DNA of 54,121 nt from a virus. This document shows, piece by piece, positions 7,507 to 13,221 of the stretch. Made by a program: the position numbers and the translations under genes. The notes beneath the pieces were generated by a model, which saw only the letters and a list, made by a program, of their open reading frames with translations, was not told the origin of the DNA and did not search any database. The stretch covers positions 1 to 54,121 of the IMG/VR virus record IMGVR_UViG_3300042540_000560. The stretch is one strand, 5' to 3'. Position 1 is the first letter of the stretch. Each line of letters starts with the position of its first letter.

Positions 7507-7736
7507 GAGAGGACTGATAAGGCAATTGGACAAGTTAATGGTCTTGCTTGTGTTAGCCTTGGACCTTTGAATAGTTGGAATGCTGTATAGGTGGGCCTTC
7601 TAAAACCGTTGTAGGTTTTAGCGTCCCATATGAGATTATCTATGCTGCGTCGTCCATCAAGGATGACAACTGCTCTGTCACCACAACCAGGGATGAACTT
7701 ACCATCTTTGATTTCACCATACTCTACCCAAGTCAT
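7503..7736 (-). CDS. Hypothetical early protein, 77 aa
   Basis: The start MTWVEYGEIKDGKF at 7736 is chosen because ATGA overlaps the stop of the upstream gene; a longer frame to 7829 would only overlap that gene. 'CGDRAVVILDGR' suggests a small beta-rich fold. No family recognised. Confidence 0.6.
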   Translation of the reverse strand: MTWVEYGEIKDGKFIPGCGDRAVVILDGRRSIDNLIWDAKTYNGFRRPTYTAFQLFKGPRLTQARPLTCPIALSVLS

Positions 7737-7993
7737 GTTACGTTTTCCTTGCTGTTGCAGTCTTTTAGTATTGCACAAAAATAGTCTATTGCTGCTGGTA
7801 AGGTTTTTGTGTAGTGTCCTTGAATCCATTCTCTCTGACCATTGATGTATTTGGAAACAACGTACTCATTTCCAAGTTGAACCAGTATGACATAGAGTTC
7901 AACATCAACATATCGTTCTGGTTCATTGATATGGAGCCTTCCATGAAGTAGTAAAGTTCCACGTGCTTTGTAATTCATATTGAATGCTACCAT
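7733..7993 (-). CDS. Hypothetical early protein, 86 aa
   Basis: Start MVAFNMNYKARG at 7993, just after the stop of the upstream gene with the SD AAAGGT; the frame to 8011 would overlap that gene. It contains 'YVDVELYVILVQLGNEYVVSKYING' beta strands and a C-terminal helix. Function unknown. Confidence 0.6.
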   Translation of the reverse strand: MVAFNMNYKARGTLLLHGRLHINEPERYVDVELYVILVQLGNEYVVSKYINGQREWIQGHYTKTLPAAIDYFCAILKDCNSKENVT

Positions 7994-7995
7994 GA

Positions 7996-8355
7996 TTACC
8001 TTTGACTCCAATGTGTGTGGAATGGAATGACCATGCCATCAGTGAATGACACGTTCATGTTGAGAATTATTGAACTGAAGTACCAATCAAAGTTCTTTTG
8101 GTAGATGCTACCTGTGCTGAACGCATGAATGATTGTGTTGAGTCTTGACTTGGTGGTGTTTGTATGCCAACCACATGATGACAATACTATTGTTTTGTTG
8201 TTGAAATTGATGGTTGCAATTTTGTTGTTGTGCAAGTACACATGGGTCTGGTCTCCTAAATCTCTACATGAAGTACGTATTACTTCAGTATTTCCTTTCT
8301 TAAAGTATCTGTTCTCAGTAATGGCACGAAGCATTTCTTGTTCGATTTTACGCAT
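7996..8355 (-). CDS. Phage hypothetical with GWxTNTTKSRLN motif
   Basis: 119 residues. 'VYLHNNKIATI' and 'CGWHTNTTKSRLNTII' (about residues 60-76) form a signature I recall from uncharacterised early proteins of many phages. No enzymatic motif is visible. SD AAGGAAA before ATG at 8355. Confidence 0.7.
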   Translation of the reverse strand: MRKIEQEMLRAITENRYFKKGNTEVIRTSCRDLGDQTHVYLHNNKIATINFNNKTIVLSSCGWHTNTTKSRLNTIIHAFSTGSIYQKNFDWYFSSIILNMNVSFTDGMVIPFHTHWSQR

Positions 8356-8357
8356 TG

Positions 8358-8558
8358 TTAGTTTCCTTTTTGCAATGGAACAATTACCGCAATGGCAATG
8401 ACTCTTAATAACTCTGCTCTTACTTCCTCTATGGTGTAATCTGTTTTGAACTCATCCCATAGAGATGAAACACAGTATTCTAAACCGTGAACTAACACCC
8501 AAACAATCAAGTTTTTGAGTGTTCTGTTGTCATCAATGAGAAAACTTTGTATTGTCAT
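8358..8558 (-). CDS. Small hypothetical, 66 aa
   Basis: The start MTIQSFLIDDN at 8558 is set by the ATGA overlap with the upstream gene. The product is helical and hydrophobic at both ends (LIVWVLVHGLEY, VIAIAVIVPL), so it may be membrane-associated. No family recognised. Confidence 0.6.
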   Translation of the reverse strand: MTIQSFLIDDNRTLKNLIVWVLVHGLEYCVSSLWDEFKTDYTIEEVRAELLRVIAIAVIVPLQKGN

Positions 8559-8905
8559 ACTGAGACTCCTTGAAGTGAAGTGGAAACGGCATAGTCGAAT
8601 TGGGGTTTGACTGGTTGAGTTAATGGGTATCGCTCCAAGAACTCTACTAGGGCTTTCTTGGATGCATGGAAAGATGTTCCATATGCAATGATGTAGTTGC
8701 TCTTGAAGAAACAACGTACAAGAACTCCACTAACTACAGTGGATGGTGGCATCATGTGATTCCATTCATAGTAGGAATCTAATCGAATACAGAGCATCCT
8801 GGATTGGATGTTCTGTATCAAACATTGATCCATGTCGATTCGCTTATGAGGATACTTAGAAGTCTCAATAGCCCTTGCCGTGTAGACTGGCATAATTGTT
8901 GCCAT
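8555..8905 (-). CDS. Hypothetical early protein, 116 aa
   Basis: Start MATIMPVYTARA at 8905, 8 nt after the SD GGAG. It contains 'MLCIRLDSYYEWN' and 'VLVRCFFKSNYIIAYG' strands. First gene behind promoter B, so probably among the earliest expressed. Function unknown. Confidence 0.6.
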   Translation of the reverse strand: MATIMPVYTARAIETSKYPHKRIDMDQCLIQNIQSRMLCIRLDSYYEWNHMMPPSTVVSGVLVRCFFKSNYIIAYGTSFHASKKALVEFLERYPLTQPVKPQFDYAVSTSLQGVSV

Positions 8906-8950
8906 ACTTAACACTCCGTTAAATAAATTGTAACTAGCTAGAATATAGTT

Positions 8951-8984
8951 CTAGTGCAAATACTAGCTAGTTTAGTTGCACTAG
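8951..8984. promoter_or_regulatory. Inverted repeat in early leader
   Basis: CTAGTGCAA (8951-8959) and TTGCACTAG (8976-8984) flank ACTAGCTAG. The site lies between promoter B and the first early gene, so it could be an operator or leader hairpin. Confidence 0.55.
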
Positions 8985-9030
8985 GGGACACCCCCCTATG
9001 GGGGGGATGCAGTTCGATCGTCGAAACGTA

Positions 9031-9059
9031 ATTAGATACTATATCGGTCAGAACGTCAA
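9031..9059 (-). promoter_or_regulatory. Sigma-70-like promoter B
   Basis: On the minus strand TTGACG (9059-9054), 17-nt spacer, TCTAAT (9036-9031). Spacer and flanks match promoter A. The transcript would start near 9024, soon pass a CCCCCC/GGGGGG hairpin and reach the gene at 8905. Confidence 0.75.
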
Positions 9060-9117
9060 TTAGACTCTAGTTGAATTATAAAATTATTTTGAACGATACC
9101 GATAGAACTAGGAAGCA

Positions 9118-9186
9118 GGTGCGTGCGTATGCACGTGTATATGGGCACGTATACGTGTACCTATGCACGTGTATAGTGTGTATATG
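9118..9186. repeat. Alternating purine-pyrimidine GTGCAC-rich tract
   Basis: Nearly strict RY alternation with TATGCACGTGTATA occurring twice (near 9128 and 9163) and several CACGTG palindromes. It lies in the 8906-9286 non-coding gap upstream of promoter B. Such DNA can adopt Z-form or serve as clustered binding sites. Confidence 0.6.
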
Positions 9187-9231
9187 AAGAGACCTACGCT
9201 TGAGCGTTCAAGCTACTAGGTGTTAAATGAA

Positions 9232-9266
9232 AAAGCCCATGCTTGACTGCTCAAGCATAGGCTTTC
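9232..9266 (-). terminator. Strong rho-independent terminator
   Basis: On the minus strand AAAGCCTATGCTTGA pairs with TCAAGCATGGGCTTT around GCAG, followed by a T run. The tip is one of the CTTGA..TCAAG repeats. It ends the transcript carrying the ferritin-like gene and tRNA-like genes and insulates promoter B. Confidence 0.85.
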
Positions 9267-9284
9267 TGGAGGAGAAGAAAGGAG
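9261..9284. repeat. Intergenic copy of TGGAGG hairpin motif
   Basis: CTTTCTGGAGGAGAAGAAAG has a perfect CTTTCT/AGAAAG inverted repeat. It sits between the terminator and the 3' end of the tRNA-like gene at 9287, only 2-3 nt from the latter. Confidence 0.6.
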
Positions 9285-9286
9285 AA

Positions 9287-9406
9287 TGGATCAGGCAGGA
9301 TTTGAACCTGCTCTCAAGCTATTGCAATTCGCTCTCGTTTTATCGCCGTGTGTAGCCCCTAGTCGCCATCGCCACAGGTCGCGTGTTCCCACCCCGCCGC
9401 TGACCC
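9287..9406 (-). tRNA. Aberrant tRNA-like gene, 120 nt (UGC loop)
   Basis: Acceptor strands GGGTCAG (9406-9400) and CTGATCC (9294-9288) pair over 7 bp, and GCAGG-TTCAAAT-CCTGC is a perfect T-arm. A candidate anticodon arm AGCGA-ATTGCAA-TAGCT has U33 and anticodon TGC (Ala) with one stem mismatch. The gene is about 45 nt too long: the extra lies between the first D-arm-like hairpin (GCG/CGC) and the anticodon arm and contains GGCGA three times. It may be an insertion-bearing tRNA, a decayed one, or a tRNA-like regulatory RNA. No encoded CCA. Confidence 0.5.
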
Positions 9407-9413
9407 ATTAAAG

Positions 9414-9917
9414 TTATACTTGGAGTGTTAAGAAGTTGTCTAGTCCCATTGTCTCGATCATCTTGAGTTCAGCTTGGAATTGGATGATGCCAGCTTCGCT
9501 ACCTTCTAAGAGTGGAATCATTATGTTGGCTGTGAGTTCATCACCAGATGCTCTTGCTGCTTGGATGGTAGAACGTTCATTGGATGCTGCTTGTTGGACA
9601 CTGGTTAGGTTAGCTTTGATGATGCTAACGATGTTGTGACGTTCCCACCTCATAGGTCCAACTTCGTATTGGAGGCTAACGTCAAAGAACTCTAGTCGTC
9701 GTAAGACGATGTTGGCATGGTCTACTTCTTGTGCTGCATCCTCTGCTGTGATCTTAGCTCGCTTGGAGTAGCCCCAACGTTCAAAGTGTTGTGCTTGGGC
9801 TGTAAGGGTTTGGGCTTGTTGCCAATGGATGGTAAGTGATTGTCGAAGTCCTGCAATTACAGAAGGGTTGTAGTTGTTGGATAGGTCTGTAGTTGGAATG
9901 AGTGATATCTTAGACAT
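9414..9917 (-). CDS. Bacterioferritin/ferritin-like four-helix protein
   Basis: 167 residues of nearly continuous helix. 'EVDHANIVLRRLEFFDV' in the second helix matches the E-x-x-H-A...R.LEF pattern of bacterioferritins, and 'ANLTSVQQAASNERSTIQAA' and 'LEGSEAGIIQFQAELKMIETMGLDNFL' match helices C and D. Several ferroxidase ligands look replaced: the first helix has Gln where Glu is usual, and the final E-x-x-H lacks the His. It may therefore bind DNA or iron without normal oxidase activity. It lies between two tRNA-like genes. Confidence 0.7.
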   Translation of the reverse strand: MSKISLIPTTDLSNNYNPSVIAGLRQSLTIHWQQAQTLTAQAQHFERWGYSKRAKITAEDAAQEVDHANIVLRRLEFFDVSLQYEVGPMRWERHNIVSIIKANLTSVQQAASNERSTIQAARASGDELTANIMIPLLEGSEAGIIQFQAELKMIETMGLDNFLTLQV

Positions 9918-9956
9918 TGAGTTGTTCCTTGGGTGTAGACTGAAAATTGATGTTAA

Positions 9957-10042
9957 ACTGAGTGATGGGAGTTGAACCCATAATTCTATTAGAATCCCTC
10001 TCCAGTTCTAATAGTGTGTTTCCTGGATTACACCACACTCAG
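9957..10042 (-). tRNA. Aberrant tRNA-like gene with 11-nt anticodon-arm loop
   Basis: Acceptor CTGAGTG/CACTCAG (7 bp), D-arm GTGT/ACAC with GG in the loop, and T-arm ATGGG-TTCAACT-CCCAT are all sound. The anticodon arm is not: it is a 9-bp stem CTATTAGAA/TTCTAATAG with the loop CTGGAGAGGGA, 12 nt longer than normal. No 7-nt loop with U33 can be drawn with a paired stem. The loop is the complement of the pyrimidine-rich motif repeated in the phage mRNAs. It may be a tRNA with an intron-like insert or a tRNA-shaped antisense RNA. Confidence 0.5.
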
Positions 10043-10049
10043 TAAGCTT

Positions 10050-10496
10050 TTAGTTGTAGATGGTAGTTGCAAACCAACCATAACAACGTAGCTTACGATT
10101 GTAACCGTAGACTACAGCTTGGTCCCTAATAGGACGTTGACCGCGATAGCAACATGCTCGCAATGCTGCTTCTGGAGAAGAGGTAGAGAAACCTACTCCT
10201 TCATAACGTCCACCTCCGAAGCCTCCTCCTACGTGACGCATAGTTCCTTCAGATGCTTGTTGTTGGGACTTCTGATGAGCAAGTCCTACACCTTGAGAGA
10301 AGCCTTGTGCTGTAGAGTGAACTACAGTACGAACTGGTTGAACTTCTTGGAAGTACTCAACTGTATTGACTACGGGTTGAGTGACTACATGGATTGTAGA
10401 TCGTACTGGTGTTGGGCATTGACCATTAACACAGGTTTGTGCTGAAGCAATGCTGGAGAGTACTAAGAGTGTAACCAGAGATACTAGAGTCTTCAT
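10050..10496 (-). CDS. Secreted protein with GVGFS...CCY..GQR pattern
   Basis: Start MKTLVSLV at 10496 after the SD AAGGA; the longer frame to 10634 crosses a terminator. Residues 1-19 form a Sec signal peptide ending ASA before QTCVNGQC. The C-terminal half, 'GGRYEGVGFSTSS' through 'CCYRGQRPIRD' to 'GWFATTIYN', resembles small exported proteins I associate with planctomycetes. Mature protein about 130 residues with Cys pairs. Function unknown; presumably periplasmic or surface. Confidence 0.7.
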   Translation of the reverse strand: MKTLVSLVTLLVLSSIASAQTCVNGQCPTPVRSTIHVVTQPVVNTVEYFQEVQPVRTVVHSTAQGFSQGVGLAHQKSQQQASEGTMRHVGGGFGGGRYEGVGFSTSSPEAALRACCYRGQRPIRDQAVVYGYNRKLRCYGWFATTIYN

Positions 10497-10522
10497 CGTT
10501 AATTCCTTGTTAGTAAGACTGT

Positions 10523-10568
10523 AAAAAGAAACCCTCCTGAGAGTGAGTGGTACTAACAGGAGGGTTTC
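10523..10568 (-). terminator. Strong rho-independent terminator
   Basis: GAAACCCTCCTG (10528-10539) pairs over 12 bp with CAGGAGGGTTTC (10557-10568); on the minus strand five T follow. It separates the basic-protein operon from the secreted-protein gene, whose ATG is only about 30 nt further, so read-through or a hidden promoter is needed. Confidence 0.9.
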
Positions 10569-10627
10569 GCAGGAGACGTTCTTCTTTCCCTTAAAGAACA
10601 ATGCAAGTATACCGAATGGTATATATC

Positions 10628-10648
10628 TATGCAATGTGGAATTTATTA
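10628..10648 (-). promoter_or_regulatory. Start-associated element, copy c
   Basis: Minus strand CTAATAAATTCCACATTGCA, overlapping the stop of the 10646 gene and followed by GATATATACC, then the terminator. Confidence 0.65.
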
Positions 10649-10975
10649 GGCTGTTGCCAATTCCTTCTTCTTCTTGGTGGTCTTCTTTGCCTTAGGAGCA
10701 GGAGTTGCTTCCTCTACCTTAGGCTTTCGGTTACGACCAAAGCGACTGAACTTGAAGTTGGGATTGGCTTTTGCAAACTTGTCAGCAAGGGTCTTGGACT
10801 CTGCTTTGAGAAGTTTGGCAATGGGTCCTCGTCCTTGAACTGCTTCAGCAATGAGCGTTGCTGCTGCGGATTCTTCAAGGGTGTCACCGAAGAACATGAC
10901 TCCTTGGACTGGGATCAAGTTCTTGACGATGTTCTTACGTGCTTTGTGGTGTCCGAATGTCTTGGTCTTGAGCAT
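10646..10975 (-). CDS. Basic-tailed hypothetical protein
   Basis: 109 residues. The N-terminal 75 look folded (GVMFFGDTLEESAAATLIAEAVQ); the last 30 are Lys/Ala/Pro-rich (PKAKKTTKKKK), as in DNA- or RNA-binding tails. It follows two other very basic proteins in one tight operon (gaps of 1 nt or overlap). Unknown family. Confidence 0.65.
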   Translation of the reverse strand: MLKTKTFGHHKARKNIVKNLIPVQGVMFFGDTLEESAAATLIAEAVQGRGPIAKLLKAESKTLADKFAKANPNFKFSRFGRNRKPKVEEATPAPKAKKTTKKKKELATA

Positions 10976-10976
10976 C

Positions 10977-11171
10977 TTATTTTCCTAGTTTGGGTTTGTC
11001 TTTGATACGGTACTTTGTGTTACGAGCTACAGCACCCATAGAGGCGATTTGGGAACGCCTGTCTGAAGAGAGGGCTTTAGCTCTAGCAGGACCACCTTTC
11101 TTGCCTCCACGAGAGCCAAGGATTGCTGCTGCTTTGTTAAGGGGTTTTGATTGTAAGGGTTTTTTAGCCAT
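10977..11171 (-). CDS. Small KGG-type basic protein
   Basis: 64 residues. 'LGSRGGKKGGPARAKALSSDRRSQIASMGAVAR' fits the pattern G-G-K-x-x-x-A-R-A-x-x-L-(S/T)-x-x-(R)-R-x-x-I-A found in small basic proteins of phages and bacteria. It is probably a nucleic-acid-associated protein; activity not established. Confidence 0.65.
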   Translation of the reverse strand: MAKKPLQSKPLNKAAAILGSRGGKKGGPARAKALSSDRRSQIASMGAVARNTKYRIKDKPKLGK

Positions 11172-11557
11172 TATCGACCTTTCTTACGGCTTGAGGCTTT
11201 TTTCTTACCTGGGGTCTTCTTCTTTGAAGTACCCTTTCTTGTGGATGTTGAAGTTTTTCTAGCTACCTTCTTCGCTACTTTTTTCTTCTTAGCTACTTTC
11301 TTTGGAGTAGCTTTCTTTCCTCGTGGTTTAGATGGTACTTTCTTGACTGCTTTTCGTTTGATGGATTTACGTTTAGTTGGTTTGTTTCGTTTCTTACTGG
11401 GTTTGGACTTACCTTTGCTTTTGCTCTTCTTGGTAGATTTCTTTCGAGTTCCAGAAGCTTTAGCTATTTGCTTTTCTATCTTTCGACGTTGCTTCTCTCG
11501 TTCTCGTTTCTTCTTCTCTTGGCGTTCAAGGTATTCTTCGGTACGTTCTTTTACCAT
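11171..11557 (-). CDS. Lys/Arg/Ser/Thr-rich histone H1-like protein
   Basis: 128 residues. Residues 1-35 form a charged helix (YLERQEKKKREREKQ); the rest is an unfolded K/R/S/T/P chain with repeats such as KKxAKKV and PKKxxKK. Composition matches the C-terminal domain of histone H1 and bacterial Hc1/AlgP-type proteins, which condense DNA by charge. It shares a base with the next gene. Likely role: host nucleoid or phage DNA compaction, inferred from composition. Confidence 0.7.
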   Translation of the reverse strand: MVKERTEEYLERQEKKKREREKQRRKIEKQIAKASGTRKKSTKKSKSKGKSKPSKKRNKPTKRKSIKRKAVKKVPSKPRGKKATPKKVAKKKKVAKKVARKTSTSTRKGTSKKKTPGKKKASSRKKGR

Positions 11558-11579
11558 AATTGATGGGCCTTGTTAAGGG

Positions 11580-12893
11580 TTATTTGGATCTTTGTCTACG
11601 TTTTACTGTAGTAGTTTGAGGTAAGAAGATCAACTTAGTTTTAGATTTTTTAATGTCTCCAAGTATGTACTTCTGTTTTTCCTCACCAGCGTATAAGACT
11701 AAGCAAGATGGTTTACATACATCTATGATTTTGTTGATCCAAGATGAAAGTATTGGATGATCTTTTGGATTTTCTAAACGACATTCAATTGCTAATGTAG
11801 CTTTAGTTGGGAGAGTTTCAAGTACATATTTAGTTGTGAGTGGATATGGAGACTCGTCTAAGATTTGAACTGTGGGTATGACTTTGAATCCGACTTCTTG
11901 CCATAGCCGAGTACACCACCTAGAACGGTATAAGTTCCAGATGTTCTTAGCTAAGGGCCATTTGGTGTAACAACTGAAGTCTGGTCCAATGAGGCATCTA
12001 GGTTGGATTTCATTGCACCATTCAATGAAGTCTTCTGATTGGTTGTAGACTGCTTCAAACCTGAAGTCATCTGTGTAGAAGCCTATGCAACCTGGGTTGT
12101 AAGAACCGTCAAAGGACTGGCTGTAACAGTGATAGGCATTCTCATAGGGTTCAGATGGGTAAGTACAGGTAGGGGCTAGGTCAGGTGTTGCTAGTCCGTT
12201 CTTACTCAGTTCTGGAATGTCTAGGTCACTGATACCATCAAATAAGATGTTTGGATTGATATAAGTTTGGATAATGCTTTCTGGATCATGAGGGGAAGTG
12301 TAACTGTCTTCCCCCCCTTCGGTGGGGTCTTCCTCATCTTCTTCTTCTGGAGGAGGAGGAGAAACGGGTCTAAGTCTGCTGGCAGACTGTTTAAGGATCG
12401 GGGAAGTGCCCCATTCTGCGTCCTGGATGTCTTTCCTGAGTTGTTTGAGCTTTCGGTCGGTTTCGGTCTTAACGCTCTCTAAAGCGTTGTCTACGCTCTT
12501 GGTGAGGCTCTTTAGGGCATCCTCGTTTCGTTGGGCTAGGAGACCAATGTTGTCGAAGGTGGCTAAGATTTCATTTTCTCCATCTTCTGGGTGATCTACC
12601 ACTATGATGGGGATAAGGGGGGTCTTAGCTTTAATAGCCTCGTCTACCCGCATATGACCGTCGAGAAGCTTGTTGGACGCTAGGTTGAAGATACCGAACG
12701 ATAACCAACCGTACCTCTCTTGGAATGCCTTGTAGGTGGCTCTCTGTCGTTGGGAATGGATTCTCCAGTTCTTGGGATTGGGGGGAAGAATTTTAGGATC
12801 GACTTCACCTACCAGCATGTCGGTTCCTGGTAGGTGGGTAAATTTACTTATCCAGGGATAAGCTTTCTTGTACTTGGCAATGATGGGTGACAT
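11580..12893 (-). CDS. ParB-N-domain protein with C-terminal extension
   Basis: 437 residues. Residues 30-110 read as a ParB/Srx-type domain: 'PKILPPNPKNWRIHSQRQR', then 'FGIFNLASNKLLDGHMRVDEAI' with the D-G-H-x-R core. A coiled segment (125-170) and an acidic proline-rich linker (175-205) follow, then about 220 residues with strands such as 'VIPTVQILDESPY' and 'CLVLYAGEEK', resembling a TIM-barrel-like phage DUF. No ParA partner is present, so it is more likely a phage DNA-binding or nuclease/CTPase protein than a partition protein. Confidence 0.7.
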   Translation of the reverse strand: MSPIIAKYKKAYPWISKFTHLPGTDMLVGEVDPKILPPNPKNWRIHSQRQRATYKAFQERYGWLSFGIFNLASNKLLDGHMRVDEAIKAKTPLIPIIVVDHPEDGENEILATFDNIGLLAQRNEDALKSLTKSVDNALESVKTETDRKLKQLRKDIQDAEWGTSPILKQSASRLRPVSPPPPEEEDEEDPTEGGEDSYTSPHDPESIIQTYINPNILFDGISDLDIPELSKNGLATPDLAPTCTYPSEPYENAYHCYSQSFDGSYNPGCIGFYTDDFRFEAVYNQSEDFIEWCNEIQPRCLIGPDFSCYTKWPLAKNIWNLYRSRWCTRLWQEVGFKVIPTVQILDESPYPLTTKYVLETLPTKATLAIECRLENPKDHPILSSWINKIIDVCKPSCLVLYAGEEKQKYILGDIKKSKTKLIFLPQTTTVKRRQRSK

Positions 12894-12894
12894 A

Positions 12895-13221
12895 TCAATC
12901 GACTTTCTCTACCAGTTCGATGAGGAGTTTGAAGTTCTTACCATCTTGGATTTTGCAGAGGGTATAGGTGTAGTCTTCAAGGTTCTTGATCTTTTTTATT
13001 TCCTCAATGACTTGATCTACAGAAGCATAGAAGAAGTCATGAGGAGTGCTTTCAATGAGTTTAGAATTTGCTGTCGCTTGAAATAGCTTTTCAAGCTGAC
13101 CTACGGCACTTGTGAATACTCCGGTTGACATAAGTTTATTAGGCTTTACTTGGAGTTCGCTTATTGTTACTTCTTGGTTTGGTTGTGCTTCGTTTACCAA
13201 CTTTGTTATTAGTCTTATCAT
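12895..13221 (-). CDS. Hypothetical protein overlapping primase-helicase
   Basis: 108 residues from ATG at 13221, with GGA about 12 nt upstream; an internal ATG at 13131 without SD would give 78 residues. Mostly helical ('QVIEEIKKIKNLEDY', 'LLIELVEKVD'). With the longer start it overlaps the low-complexity tail of the primase-helicase by 83 nt. Unknown family. Confidence 0.55.
   Translation of the reverse strand: MIRLITKLVNEAQPNQEVTISELQVKPNKLMSTGVFTSAVGQLEKLFQATANSKLIESTPHDFFYASVDQVIEEIKKIKNLEDYTYTLCKIQDGKNFKLLIELVEKVD

Noticed and set aside
11580-12893. Plasmid-style partition system from the ParB-like gene
   Set aside because: No ParA ATPase or clear parS-type palindrome array lies nearby; the protein has a large unrelated C-terminal domain.
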